A stretch of 64,000 nt of DNA. It comes from Candidatus Chlorohelix allophototropha. GTDB taxonomy: Bacteria > Chloroflexota > Chloroflexia > Chloroheliales > Chloroheliaceae. Position 1 is the stretch's first letter. Every line of letters starts with the position of its first letter. Made by a program: the position numbers and the translations under genes. This document shows, piece after piece, positions 20,057-29,639 of this stretch. Below the pieces are notes generated by a model. The model searched no databases. It was not told the origin of the DNA and saw only the letters and a list, made by a program, of their open reading frames with translations. The DNA is taken from positions 124,001-188,000 of the forward strand of contig NZ_CP128401.1 in the NCBI RefSeq assembly GCF_030389965.1, written 5' to 3'.

Positions 20057-21910
20057 ATGGGTGTTAAAAAGTATCAAAAAGTAATTGCGCTGATGATAAT
20101 TATAGCTATATTCCCGCTTCTAGCCACTCCGCTGTCCGCCGCTGCTATTTTGCAAGTAAGCGGGCCAGATTGGCAAGCCACTGGGGTTTATTTACCAGAG
20201 GGGCAGACTAGTCTGCTTTGTTTTCAGGGCAACCAGCCCAACACTGTCTTGCTAACCGGTGGCAACCCCACCGGCACCTCTTCCCTCAACTACCGCACCG
20301 GGAAATTAATCCGCTTCAGCGAACGCAATCTTACCCTGTGCAACGAAGATAGCGGTTTGCAATTCAACATCGATAACCAGCAACAAACCGCCTGGAGTAT
20401 CAATTCGCTTAATGATGAATTTCCTCTCACCTTCGTGCCTTCCGCAATTCCCGGTGATGGCACTCAGCAGGTTTATGGCTTAAAAGATCGTCGGCTATTT
20501 TACAGTCCGAATGGTGGTAAAAATGCACTGGAAAGAGGCGCTCAGTTTGCCGGTCGGGTAAAATCGGTGGCAACTACCGTTCAGGATGGCAAAGTTGTAT
20601 ATATTATGGTCAAGGAAAACGGCGACCCGGCTCAGGATGTGGCTTATCCTGAACCTTTCAATTATAGTCTTTATGCTTCGAAGGATACCGGGATAACTTG
20701 GGAAAAAACCTATAGCAGTTCCATCAGCGGTTACACCAACTATATTCCTATGCTCCAAATGCTGCCGGGACAGGCTACCCCTTCCAGTTGGCTGATAATG
20801 GCGGTACGTTCAGGCTCAACTCCAACCGGAACCCGCACTGTTTACCAGCTTTCAATTGATGGAGGGCACACTTTTAAGGAACTTGGCGCACGAGGTCATT
20901 ACGACGAACTTTGGTTTGCCCGCACCAATACCGCGGTGGTTAGGCTTTCTTCGAGGCAGATGAGCCTATCACGCGATGGCGGAAATAGTTGGAACCCTGT
21001 TAAATTGCCAGCGTTTGTGCCGGATAATAGCATGGATCAGAATAGCATTTACATGCTGCAAGCCAGAAACGCCCCGGATAATTTGTTTGTTATGCAGCGA
21101 GTTATTAGCACTTACGAGAGTAACGGGGTAAAGGGAACGGTTTATATCCATTATTCCCCGGACGGTGGCAGTACCTGGCAGGAATTACCTTCGATTGATC
21201 TACCCTATTTTGGACTTGATGGAGCAGTTATCAGCCCATATGCGCCTACTACGCTGTTGGCTATTAAAGACCGCCAGATATACAAAATGGAATTACCACA
21301 GGTGGAGCAGACCCTGACTGCTAGAGTGGATAACAATGGAGCAGCCCCGAATTATTACCCCGAAACGGGTCACAATATATCACCACTGTTTTGGCGGTAT
21401 TGGGTAAGTAACGGCGGGTTAGCCCAATTTGGATTCCCACGTACTGAAGCTATGCGCGAGTTCAATCCGGAGGATGGTAAAATTTTCACAGTGCAATATT
21501 TTGAACGTGCTCGTTTTGAATACCACCCTGAATTTGCCGGTTCAAATTACGAAGTGTTGCTGGGTTTGCTGGGTAAACAGTTAACTGTCCAGCGAAACGA
21601 AGTGCCGTTTGAGCGAAAGGTTGGGTCACCAGACAGTTCGGAAATAACCTATTTCCCGCAGACCGGACATTATCTGGCTTTTGGTTTCAAGCGCTATTGG
21701 GAGCAAAACGGCGGGCTAGGGCTATACGGTTACCCAATTTCAGAAGAATTTAGCGAAAAGAACCCGGATGACGGTAACTTCTATACCGTTCAGTATTTCG
21801 AGCGGGCACGCTTTGAATATCACCCGGAATTGAAAAATACTGGTTACGAAGTCCTTTTAGGATTGCTGGGTAATAGCTTGCTGAGAAGCAAAGATTGGTT
21901 AGGGCAATGA
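20057..21910 (+). CDS. Secreted Asp-box beta-propeller protein with two C-terminal ETGH/YW modules
   Basis: This 617-residue exported protein starts at ATG 20057 with AAAGGAGA upstream. A signal peptide covers about 27 residues (ending near PLSAAA). Four Asp-box motifs (SKDTGITW ~206, SIDGGHTF ~265, SRDGGNSW ~304, SPDGGSTW ~366) suggest a sialidase or HCF136-like propeller. Two tandem modules of about 90 residues follow from ~430 and ~528, each with ETGH or QTGH, YW..NGG, FG.P or YGYP, QYFERARFEYHPE and LLGLLG. The role is unknown; the module is likely a surface-binding or cell-wall domain. The neighbouring GH17 gene carries the same module. Confidence 0.85.
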   Translation: MGVKKYQKVIALMIIIAIFPLLATPLSAAAILQVSGPDWQATGVYLPEGQTSLLCFQGNQPNTVLLTGGNPTGTSSLNYRTGKLIRFSERNLTLCNEDSGLQFNIDNQQQTAWSINSLNDEFPLTFVPSAIPGDGTQQVYGLKDRRLFYSPNGGKNALERGAQFAGRVKSVATTVQDGKVVYIMVKENGDPAQDVAYPEPFNYSLYASKDTGITWEKTYSSSISGYTNYIPMLQMLPGQATPSSWLIMAVRSGSTPTGTRTVYQLSIDGGHTFKELGARGHYDELWFARTNTAVVRLSSRQMSLSRDGGNSWNPVKLPAFVPDNSMDQNSIYMLQARNAPDNLFVMQRVISTYESNGVKGTVYIHYSPDGGSTWQELPSIDLPYFGLDGAVISPYAPTTLLAIKDRQIYKMELPQVEQTLTARVDNNGAAPNYYPETGHNISPLFWRYWVSNGGLAQFGFPRTEAMREFNPEDGKIFTVQYFERARFEYHPEFAGSNYEVLLGLLGKQLTVQRNEVPFERKVGSPDSSEITYFPQTGHYLAFGFKRYWEQNGGLGLYGYPISEEFSEKNPDDGNFYTVQYFERARFEYHPELKNTGYEVLLGLLGNSLLRSKDWLGQ

Positions 21911-22039
21911 TTACTCTTCTGACCTTTGCTATTTTTGAGGGTGTTTTTTGCCACTTGTAAAGAGCATGGGTAGTGGAATAAAGTCTACCTAAATTGTGAT
22001 TGTAGTATGGCTCTCTATCAAGGCTTCCTGACTTAACAG

Positions 22040-25000
22040 TTAATTTTTTGCTTGCCTAGTAGACTCATTGCCCAACAGACCCAACAGTACTTTGAACTGA
22101 GCAGGTTTGTCAGGATGCCATTCAAAGCGGGCACGTTCAAACCACTGGGTCAATACTTTATCTCCACTAGAGTTTATTTCAACCTTGGGTTGTGTTAGCG
22201 GATATCCGAAAAGTGCCAGACTTTCTTGATAACTTGCGCCGGGTTTCCCGTCAAATTCCAACCCATGTGATTGCCAATATGATTTGAAGCCCATACCTGC
22301 TACCTGATCACAGACATTTAGGTGGGTTTCTACGAACCAGATGCAATTATTTTGAGGTCCACTATCTTTGGGCTCTTTCTGCCAGTCAATCCTTTTTATT
22401 TTTAACTGTTCATCCCCCAAACGACCCAGCAATATATCGTAGGGGGATTGGTTTTCAGGGTGATATTCAAATCTATTGCGTTCAAACCATTGGGTTACAT
22501 AGCTCAGCTTGGTATCTGAATTAGTTTCAAAATGGGTGGTAGTTACCGGGAAACCGAACACGGGCAACCCCCCATTTTGCTCCCAGTAACTGCGGATGCC
22601 ACCACTCGTACAATAGGCTGTTTCACTAAAACAATTTACATTTTCCGGCAGTATCAGCTGGTTTGAAGTTTTTAACTCATAAATAATATCATCCAGATAA
22701 AAAGTTATGGGTTGATTCGCAGTCCAGCCAAAACCGCCGATGAGCTTATACATATCTCGATTGGAAAACTCAACATCGACAGTATATTTTTGCCAATTGG
22801 AGGATAATGACACTTCCTGCTTTATTGGTGGGCAAAGTGAATCTGGGTGTGGTTTTATCGGTTTACTGCAATCGGTTTCACCCATGTCAGTGGTCTGGTA
22901 GCCAATTCCTCCCACCAGCACCGTAATTTTAGCGCCCGGAGTATCGCTTCTAGCCCAAAATGACAGACGTGTGGCTTTAGACAAATCATACCCACCGTTT
23001 GTGTCTCCCCAATTATCAGCCGGTTCCTGCCAGTAAATACCACTCCAGCCCAACTTTCCGGGGGTATAGCTTACTTTAATCGAAGTAAGTCCTCGATACG
23101 AATTATTAGTTGAGCATTCACTAAATGAAAGCTGTCCGGGTGTAGCGCCATCGCCCATCCAACCGGACGCATAGAAGTGGTTTTCACGAGCATTGCTATC
23201 GGTATAAATTGAGAAAACGTTCGGTGGTGGTAAAATCATTGAAACAGCCGGGTCATACTCATATTTAATATCGTCAAGGAAAAAAGTAGCGCCCTGTGGA
23301 CTGGCACATTTATTGGTAGTCCAGCCAAAACCGCCAACCACTCGGCTTAAATCGGCATTCTGCAACTCAATGGTATATTGCTGCCAAGTATTTGTAAGTT
23401 CAATGAAACCGGTGGTACGAGGCTGCCGTAGAGAATCATTATAAGGGTCTGCATCGCTCCCAATCCCTCCGGCAAAAAACTGAACTTTCTCACCTCCTAT
23501 AGCTCCTTTAGCCCAGAAAGTAACCTTGTTAGCCCAACTGAGGTCAACCCCACCTTTCAGAGTGCCCCAGTTATTTTCCGGATTTTGCCAGTAGACTCCA
23601 GCCCAACCCAGCATACCATCAGGGTTAAAGCTTGCCCGAACTGCCATTTCGCCACTGTGCGGGTCGCTGCGGTCACAACTATACATATTGATACTATCAA
23701 TATCACCCATATAACCGGAAGGTATGAAGGTGGCAGTTTCTGCCAGCCATTCAGTATAAATATTAAGAGGTTTGTTCTTGGCAGTCGCTAGCTGATTTGA
23801 TATAGCTAGGTTTGTGTTTTTGTTCAGAAAACTGACAGGTGGCGGTGCAGTTATAGCTGAATAACCAAGTTCGCCAGCAGGAAGCAGAATACCCCAAAAA
23901 GGATGTTTTGCAGAGCGATCTGTATAGCTGTAACCCCAGTTTTGACCGACCCTGCCCGGTTCCTCTACCTTCCAGAGTTCGTCGAAAGTGTCAAAATACA
24001 TGTAATCCACTCCGGCTTGTTCCGCTAGAGTCATAAATTCCAGCATAAACCTGCGCTGATTTTCCGGACTCGGTACCGCTTTATCTTGTGGTTCTCCACT
24101 GGAAGGCCATCCCGTTTCACCGATGACCACTCGTTTATTCTGTCCGGGATACTCGTGTTCAATCAACTGCTGGATGGCTTTGTAGCGTTTCACTGTAAAT
24201 TCGGCAGCGCCGTCAATTGGCAAACTGGTCCAGAAGGGGTAGATGTGTACCATTACCATATCCACCTGATCTAAGATGGGACGGTAGAGTGAATTAATTT
24301 GCGGGTTAAAATCGTTGATGTCTTTGAAATCAAATTGGATACTTTCGATTTCTGCGGTCATAAGCGGAATACCAAGACCTTTTAGAGCCTGCTTGACCTG
24401 ATTAATATATTGCAGCAAATAATTTATTTCATCTTTCTTTTCACCCTTAGCGTTATTTCTTAGATAAAATTCATTCCCGACAATAACTCCGGCAAGTTTA
24501 TTGGTTTTAGCTAAATTTATCAGTGCTTGAACTTCAGTATCATCGTTAGGTTTTTGATCTATCCAAGCGCCCGCATAAACCGGAAGACCTAATGAGTTAG
24601 CAATTGCTGGAACTTTTTGATTGATTCCGGTCGAGGCATAAGTGCGAATAGCATTGCTGGTATTTATAAGGCGGTACAGGTCTTCTTCAATATTTTTAGA
24701 GGTTGGTAATTCCATTCCACCGGGGTATTGGCAATCCCGGAAGGGACTATAACCAATTCCCCGAACAGATTTAGGATAAGCATATGCAGTAAAAGTAATA
24801 CTAGCTAAATCCCAGGCGGTATTTGCCGGAACAGTAATACGAAGGCTATGCTTGCCGGATTGCTTAACCACTACGGTGGTTTTTATCGGTTCATGTGCTG
24901 CAGCATAATACTCGTTGGCTATAATCGGTTCAACGGTACGTTTACTCCACAGGAGTTGCCCATCAAAATATATATCGGCTTCTCGGTTTTTATAAGGAGA

Positions 25001-25387
25001 GTGAAGCCCTTTGCTCTCTTTATCGGGCCAGGAGAGAGTCATTACATAGACAGTGGGTGCGTAAACATCTGGCAAGATAATTTCACCACTGGCAGTACCA
25101 CCATTCCAGTCTGACGGATTACAGGAATTGGGATTAGCGCCTAGAATAATACTTCCTTCTGGCATACTAGCAAGCCAAGAAGCCGCACAGGCTCCCCCTG
25201 CGTTTGCACGGTTGATCACATGCCCGCTAAAAGTCAGCTTATCCGGTAGCACCGACACAAGTTGACCTAATTGAGAAGAGGCTGCGTCAGTGTTAAGGAA
25301 AAAGGTTAGACCAAGCAGCGCTAAAATACTCGAACTGATCAGCCAAAAGGATTTTTGGACCACCCATGCTTTTACTAGGTCTCCCAT
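22040..25387 (-). CDS. Multidomain exported GH17-like beta-1,3-glucanase
   Basis: The protein has 1115 residues. A membrane or signal helix lies at about 12-32. A beta-sandwich of about 160 residues follows. Next is a TIM-barrel region beginning RGIGYSPFRDCQYPGG, with GVIVGNEFY (~304, likely acid/base Glu) and VVIGETGWPSSG (~423, likely nucleophile Glu), the two motifs of family GH17. Two related carbohydrate-binding-like modules (~545-725 and ~735-925) share YMGD/WMGD, LGW.G.YWQ, NNWG and FFLDDI. The C-terminus has two divergent ETGH/YW modules with QWFERNRFEYHPE and QWFERARFEWHPD. It probably acts on extracellular beta-glucan. It is the last gene of a three-gene minus-strand group. Confidence 0.85.
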   Translation of the reverse strand: MGDLVKAWVVQKSFWLISSSILALLGLTFFLNTDAASSQLGQLVSVLPDKLTFSGHVINRANAGGACAASWLASMPEGSIILGANPNSCNPSDWNGGTASGEIILPDVYAPTVYVMTLSWPDKESKGLHSPYKNREADIYFDGQLLWSKRTVEPIIANEYYAAAHEPIKTTVVVKQSGKHSLRITVPANTAWDLASITFTAYAYPKSVRGIGYSPFRDCQYPGGMELPTSKNIEEDLYRLINTSNAIRTYASTGINQKVPAIANSLGLPVYAGAWIDQKPNDDTEVQALINLAKTNKLAGVIVGNEFYLRNNAKGEKKDEINYLLQYINQVKQALKGLGIPLMTAEIESIQFDFKDINDFNPQINSLYRPILDQVDMVMVHIYPFWTSLPIDGAAEFTVKRYKAIQQLIEHEYPGQNKRVVIGETGWPSSGEPQDKAVPSPENQRRFMLEFMTLAEQAGVDYMYFDTFDELWKVEEPGRVGQNWGYSYTDRSAKHPFWGILLPAGELGYSAITAPPPVSFLNKNTNLAISNQLATAKNKPLNIYTEWLAETATFIPSGYMGDIDSINMYSCDRSDPHSGEMAVRASFNPDGMLGWAGVYWQNPENNWGTLKGGVDLSWANKVTFWAKGAIGGEKVQFFAGGIGSDADPYNDSLRQPRTTGFIELTNTWQQYTIELQNADLSRVVGGFGWTTNKCASPQGATFFLDDIKYEYDPAVSMILPPPNVFSIYTDSNARENHFYASGWMGDGATPGQLSFSECSTNNSYRGLTSIKVSYTPGKLGWSGIYWQEPADNWGDTNGGYDLSKATRLSFWARSDTPGAKITVLVGGIGYQTTDMGETDCSKPIKPHPDSLCPPIKQEVSLSSNWQKYTVDVEFSNRDMYKLIGGFGWTANQPITFYLDDIIYELKTSNQLILPENVNCFSETAYCTSGGIRSYWEQNGGLPVFGFPVTTTHFETNSDTKLSYVTQWFERNRFEYHPENQSPYDILLGRLGDEQLKIKRIDWQKEPKDSGPQNNCIWFVETHLNVCDQVAGMGFKSYWQSHGLEFDGKPGASYQESLALFGYPLTQPKVEINSSGDKVLTQWFERARFEWHPDKPAQFKVLLGLLGNESTRQAKN

Positions 25388-25435
25388 TATTAATTTCTTT
25401 CTGAAAGCAAGCTATCCCATCATAAAAAAATGCGC

Positions 25436-26209
25436 CTATTGGAAAGGTATTTTGCTGGCGTTATAAACAAAACTGGTTATAAACCAGCAGCCTGTTGCAT
25501 TTCTTTCTAGGGTCCAGTGTTCTGAGCCAGTTGAGCCGATTTGTCCATTTTTTCTGGAGTGATTATTCTCACAGGTTTCATTTGGGTTACTTGCAGTGGT
25601 GTAACAAAAAATGCTGCCACTAGTAAACTGTGCTATATCTCCTACTACCATCTGACCTTTTAATTTTGTGCTAGGGGCAGGTTCAATTTGATAATGAAAA
25701 GTTGTGATATTATGAAAGGCTTCGAAAAGCCCGATATACCGATCTTTCGGAATGCTCCATTTATCAGTATCTGATTTTCCCCCGTCAAGAATTACCGGGT
25801 TAGTCGAACTGGCTTTAAAAATCTTATTCAAAATAGGTTCGGCTGTATCCTTATTATCGGTCATTGCGGCTTCACTCTCGGCATTAATAACCTTTGAGAT
25901 TGTCTCAACGTCATTGCTGCCCTCGTAATCGCAGTTCGATTTTAAGGAAGTAGTGGTTGGAATAGATAAAGAGGTATTTGGTGCAGAGGTGACTTTTGGT
26001 CCATTGATCTCCACAAGCCATAGTTTAAAAGACCCACCCATAGTGTTAGTTATAATTACTATAGCTAACATTGCAACCACAATTAATAACAGTAAAGAAA
26101 AGGTCATTAACGGGCCTAATTTGGAAAGCCACTCAAAAAAGCTTCTGGGGGGTTGCTGTTTAGATCCATTTTCCGTAGAATCGGGCTGCGAGTTAGATTC
26201 ATTTGGCAT
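25436..26209 (-). CDS. Single-pass membrane protein, NTF2-like extracytoplasmic domain possible
   Basis: The protein has 257 residues with a hydrophilic N-terminal tail of about 30 residues, one TM helix (MTFSLLLLIVVAMLAIVIIT) and an exported domain with a Thr/Ser-rich linker. The domain has VINAESEAAM near its start and SEHWTLERNATGCWFITSF at its end, a pattern seen in NTF2/SnoaL-like folds. This is weak inference. It lies 48 bases upstream of the GH17-like gene and is probably co-transcribed. Not recognised beyond that. Confidence 0.7.
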   Translation of the reverse strand: MPNESNSQPDSTENGSKQQPPRSFFEWLSKLGPLMTFSLLLLIVVAMLAIVIITNTMGGSFKLWLVEINGPKVTSAPNTSLSIPTTTSLKSNCDYEGSNDVETISKVINAESEAAMTDNKDTAEPILNKIFKASSTNPVILDGGKSDTDKWSIPKDRYIGLFEAFHNITTFHYQIEPAPSTKLKGQMVVGDIAQFTSGSIFCYTTASNPNETCENNHSRKNGQIGSTGSEHWTLERNATGCWFITSFVYNASKIPFQ

Positions 26210-26353
26210 ATTTGGTTCTTTCTTACTGAGTTAAAAAGGTTTTAGTCAGTTAATTTATGGGTAGCTTACCTGATAAAGAAAATTTATATTGATAGACTTT
26301 TCAAAGGTCATCTCCTTACTGCTAAAGCTGGTTGGAATTACCAGCAACTCTCT

Positions 26354-28012
26354 CTAGGCAATTTTGGAAAGCCGCTCGGTAGCTGCCTGTGAGGGAGACC
26401 AGAACCAACCCTGCGTATCCCATACCCGTGCATAGGGGAATTTCTGAGCTCCTTTGTAGGCTTCTATAGCTTTGGTTTTATCGCCCAAACTCTCGGAAGC
26501 TTGACCCATAATGAAATAGGAAGCGCCCACATCATTTAAAACGCCTTGTGCAAAAATGGCTTTCTTGGTAGTTTCATCCACTGCTCCCACCGGTGGAAGC
26601 GGTTTCCCACTATTGCTATAGCCCTCCTGTATTCGAATAGCTTCACTCTCAAACTTGATTACACATACCTGCGCTTTTTGATAAGCTTCATAATAGTTTT
26701 TATCCGCTAGCGCTTTCCAAGCTGCCACCGTCAATTGTTCGGATGTGCTAGTGCCATATGTAGCGGCGATTGCAGGTGACCAGAACCAACCTCTAGTATC
26801 ATATGTGCGTGCATAAGTGAACTTTTGCGCACCTTTGTATGCAGCTGCGGCTTTTTCAGAATCGTTCAGCTTTTCCGCCGATTGACCCATAATGAAGTAA
26901 GCTGTACCTACATCGTTTACAGGTCCTTGCTCAAAGATAGACTTCTTGGTGGCTTCATCTACAACGCCGGTGGGGGGAAGCGATTTGCCACTTTTTACAT
27001 AGCCATCTTGTAATCGAAGCGCCTCTTCCTCAAACCTGTTGACACATTCCAAAGCTATTTGATAGGCATCCCGGTAATTATTAATTTTGAAAGCGTTCCA
27101 AGCAGTGGAAGTCAAATTCTCTGAACTCAAACTATAGCGCCACTTGAAATAATGCTGTCCAATATTGCCCATCTCAACTTTGAAAGGGTCAGGATTCGAA
27201 GGAGTATAAGTTAGTACACGGCGTTCGAACATCTGGACTAATACATCTTTTTCCTGCCCAGCTACTATTGCTTTAGTCCAGTAGGCTTCGGAGATAGGGT
27301 AGCCAAAAACATTTGCCACGGGGTTATCTGTATACACTTTGTCTTTAACAAAGTTGGAACCATTCCAAGTTAAACCTTGAATGTTTTGGTAATCCAAAAA
27401 AACTTGGGGGATATTATGACCCAGAATGGTATCGTACTGACCTATACTGAGTTGTGCGGGAGGATTGGACAAAGTGGTAACCTGTCCGGCTTTATTTATC
27501 GACAGATTAGCTACTTGACCGATTAGGTTGAGAGCAGTATTTTGCCCCGGACGGGTGGTTACAATCTCTTTAAAACTGGCATAAACTGGTGCGCTGCCAT
27601 TACTGCCATCGCCATTATCATCGCCTGCAACCTGTGTTTGGCTTGGACTCAATTGGACAAATAGGGTGTTACCATCCTGCCGAAGCCCGGTAACTAGCTC
27701 TTTGGTCAGAAGACCATTGGTTACATAGGTGCCATCGGCCGACAATTCCATCCGGCTCTTGTCAAAATATTGTACCTGTCGTTTGCCTCCTGCGATTTCT
27801 AGGTAAATCTCCTGGCGAATACTAAAATTGTTTGGTCCCCACGTATAACCGCGGCCCGCATCAGGAACCTCATCTACCAATTTGTCACTATATTCCCAGA
27901 ATTGTTTGAACTTTGAGTTCCCAAAATCCGGAGCGGCATTAGCCAAGTTGTGGGTAGCTAATTGAAGTAAAAGGGAAAGGGTTATCAAGAACCCGATATT
28001 TTTCAGCCGCAT
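26354..28012 (-). CDS. Secreted protein with repeat module and two TPR-like repeats
   Basis: The protein has 552 residues from ATG 28012, with AAGGGGG upstream. A signal peptide ends near NLANAA. Residues ~30-300 hold a divergent form of the window's recurring module (FKQFWEYSDKLVDE, WGP, VQYFDKSRMEL, and later VFGYPISEAYW, VQMFERRVLTYTP). The C-terminal half is a duplicated unit of about 115 residues with AW.A....Y..AYQ.A..C...FE.EA.R.Q.GY and a YFIMGQ....L.D...A...YKGAQKF block, resembling TPR helices. Exact role unknown. It leads the group ending with the GH17-like gene. Confidence 0.8.
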   Translation of the reverse strand: MRLKNIGFLITLSLLLQLATHNLANAAPDFGNSKFKQFWEYSDKLVDEVPDAGRGYTWGPNNFSIRQEIYLEIAGGKRQVQYFDKSRMELSADGTYVTNGLLTKELVTGLRQDGNTLFVQLSPSQTQVAGDDNGDGSNGSAPVYASFKEIVTTRPGQNTALNLIGQVANLSINKAGQVTTLSNPPAQLSIGQYDTILGHNIPQVFLDYQNIQGLTWNGSNFVKDKVYTDNPVANVFGYPISEAYWTKAIVAGQEKDVLVQMFERRVLTYTPSNPDPFKVEMGNIGQHYFKWRYSLSSENLTSTAWNAFKINNYRDAYQIALECVNRFEEEALRLQDGYVKSGKSLPPTGVVDEATKKSIFEQGPVNDVGTAYFIMGQSAEKLNDSEKAAAAYKGAQKFTYARTYDTRGWFWSPAIAATYGTSTSEQLTVAAWKALADKNYYEAYQKAQVCVIKFESEAIRIQEGYSNSGKPLPPVGAVDETTKKAIFAQGVLNDVGASYFIMGQASESLGDKTKAIEAYKGAQKFPYARVWDTQGWFWSPSQAATERLSKIA

Positions 28013-28141
28013 TTTTAAACCCCCTTGTTCAAGGATACAGCTTTAAGATATTGGCAACTTGAGCTAAATATTTGGAAAGAGGCGTGACTTAACGATAATT
28101 AAGATCAGTCAATATCTTTAAACATATTGTTAATAGGATTC

Positions 28142-29639
28142 TTGACGTTTAGATAAACGGGGCTATAGGAAATAGAAACCCGTATCGGAACTTACAAAAG
28201 AATGACAGTTTGTAGCCAGTTACCAGCAAATTTAACAGCGAATATTCGTCAAATTAGAGGTAGAAAACCCCTTTTTGACCACCTTATAGCGGGTAGCCGG
28301 TCTTACTTTGGTGCCAACCGCTCGACCCTTCCCATTTCCTCGCACTTTGCTGGCTTTGGCCGGACTGCCCAACTGCACAATTATTCCGGACAAGCCTCGT
28401 CGAATTTGCTGAGGGCTTGGCTGTCGTTGACTATTTTCCCAAGGTCGCAACACTTCCAAGCCCAAGCCTTGAGCGATTTGCAATTCGTCGTGTACCAAAC
28501 TGACTATCGCCGTCCACAACTCAAACTGGCTCGGATAGCGCAAGCGTGGTTTTTCCCACAACAAATCTTGTTTGTCAAAACGATAGCCGTGTTCTATCGA
28601 GTAACGCCTCTTGTAATACGACCAGACTTGCGTCAGGTCAAGCTCAGTTTGACCCGACCACACATACCAACTTTCCAGAGGGTCATGGGTTTTACCACTG
28701 GCTGCCTCACGCTGTATTCGGATTATGCTCAGTGCCAGTTCAGGTGCTTCCCTCAAATGCAGCTCAGTCCATGCGCTTACTACCAGTTTGTGTCCATTTT
28801 CGTCCGTCCCAACCCACACTCGCTGCGGCAAACCGTGCGTATTGGGATCATTACATTGGAAACGAGCACCGTGTTTAGCGGGAGCGCCGCGACCTCGTTT
28901 CTGCTCATCTCTCACCACTTTTCGATAGAATACTCGGTTAGACTTGAGCCGCAGCAGCAAGTCATAGTCCTTACTGCTATTTTGAATAAATGCTTTGGTG
29001 GGGTAGTACCGGTCTCCCAGATTGAGCGGTCTTTCAGCAAAATATGGGCGCAATTCGCTCAGTTGCTGGCTGGCTACCTCTGCTGGTGTTTGACTGGTTT
29101 TGATCCTGCGGTTGGAGACAATGTATGTATGGCTACTGGTTTGAGCCGGCACCACCACCACGGTCGAGAATTGCCAACCCACGGTCACGGGCTTATCACA
29201 ATTGGGCAGATTGTGTTTGTAAAGCCAGCCACGATCTGCAGATGTAGTGCTAAAGGGTCGCTCGATATTGGTAGCATCCACTGCCAGTACCAATCTTTCA
29301 CCATCGAAGGGATGAGGGGCGTAGCGCACCATGGTTTGCTCGAAGCGAGTTTGGTTAACTTGACCCATTTGCAAAGCCTCATACAAACTGGGCCATTTTC
29401 GCTCAAAATTGGGCGAAAGGGTCAGTTCCAGTACCGATTGAGCCTGGCTTTCTGTCATAAGGGCATCCGCCAGATTAAACAATGCGTCACTGGCGTATTC
29501 AAAGCAGTCATAGATTTCGTGCCGAAATTCTTTAAGTGTGTTAAGGTTCATACGAGTAGTGTCCTTTCTCAATTAGAACATTACTCGTCTGGGCAAGTTG
29601 TGCCAACACTGCTTGCCCTTTGGTTTATCTAAACGTCAA
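28142..29639 (-). mobile_element. 1498-bp insertion sequence, copy 2
   Basis: It has the same length, ends (TTGACGTTTAGATAAAC) and internal sequence as the copy at 3656-5153. AGGATTC is repeated on both sides (28135-28141 and 29640-29646). Because each copy has its own target repeat, they look like independent insertions rather than the arms of one composite transposon. Confidence 0.95.
28232..29572 (-). CDS. DDE transposase (IS4/IS701-like group), copy 2
   Basis: The 446-residue protein is identical to that of the first copy, with intact VDATN, LGDRYY and IEHGYRF acidic motifs. The start is ATG 29572. The IS lies between the secreted-protein group and the replication/partition block, upstream of the minus-strand gene starting at 28012, and may have displaced sequence on either side. 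Confidence 0.93.
   Translation of the reverse strand: MRKDTTRMNLNTLKEFRHEIYDCFEYASDALFNLADALMTESQAQSVLELTLSPNFERKWPSLYEALQMGQVNQTRFEQTMVRYAPHPFDGERLVLAVDATNIERPFSTTSADRGWLYKHNLPNCDKPVTVGWQFSTVVVVPAQTSSHTYIVSNRRIKTSQTPAEVASQQLSELRPYFAERPLNLGDRYYPTKAFIQNSSKDYDLLLRLKSNRVFYRKVVRDEQKRGRGAPAKHGARFQCNDPNTHGLPQRVWVGTDENGHKLVVSAWTELHLREAPELALSIIRIQREAASGKTHDPLESWYVWSGQTELDLTQVWSYYKRRYSIEHGYRFDKQDLLWEKPRLRYPSQFELWTAIVSLVHDELQIAQGLGLEVLRPWENSQRQPSPQQIRRGLSGIIVQLGSPAKASKVRGNGKGRAVGTKVRPATRYKVVKKGFSTSNLTNIRC

Noticed and set aside
3656-29639. Composite transposon bounded by the two 1498-bp ISs
   Set aside because: Each IS has its own direct repeat on both sides, so the outer ends do not share a target duplication.
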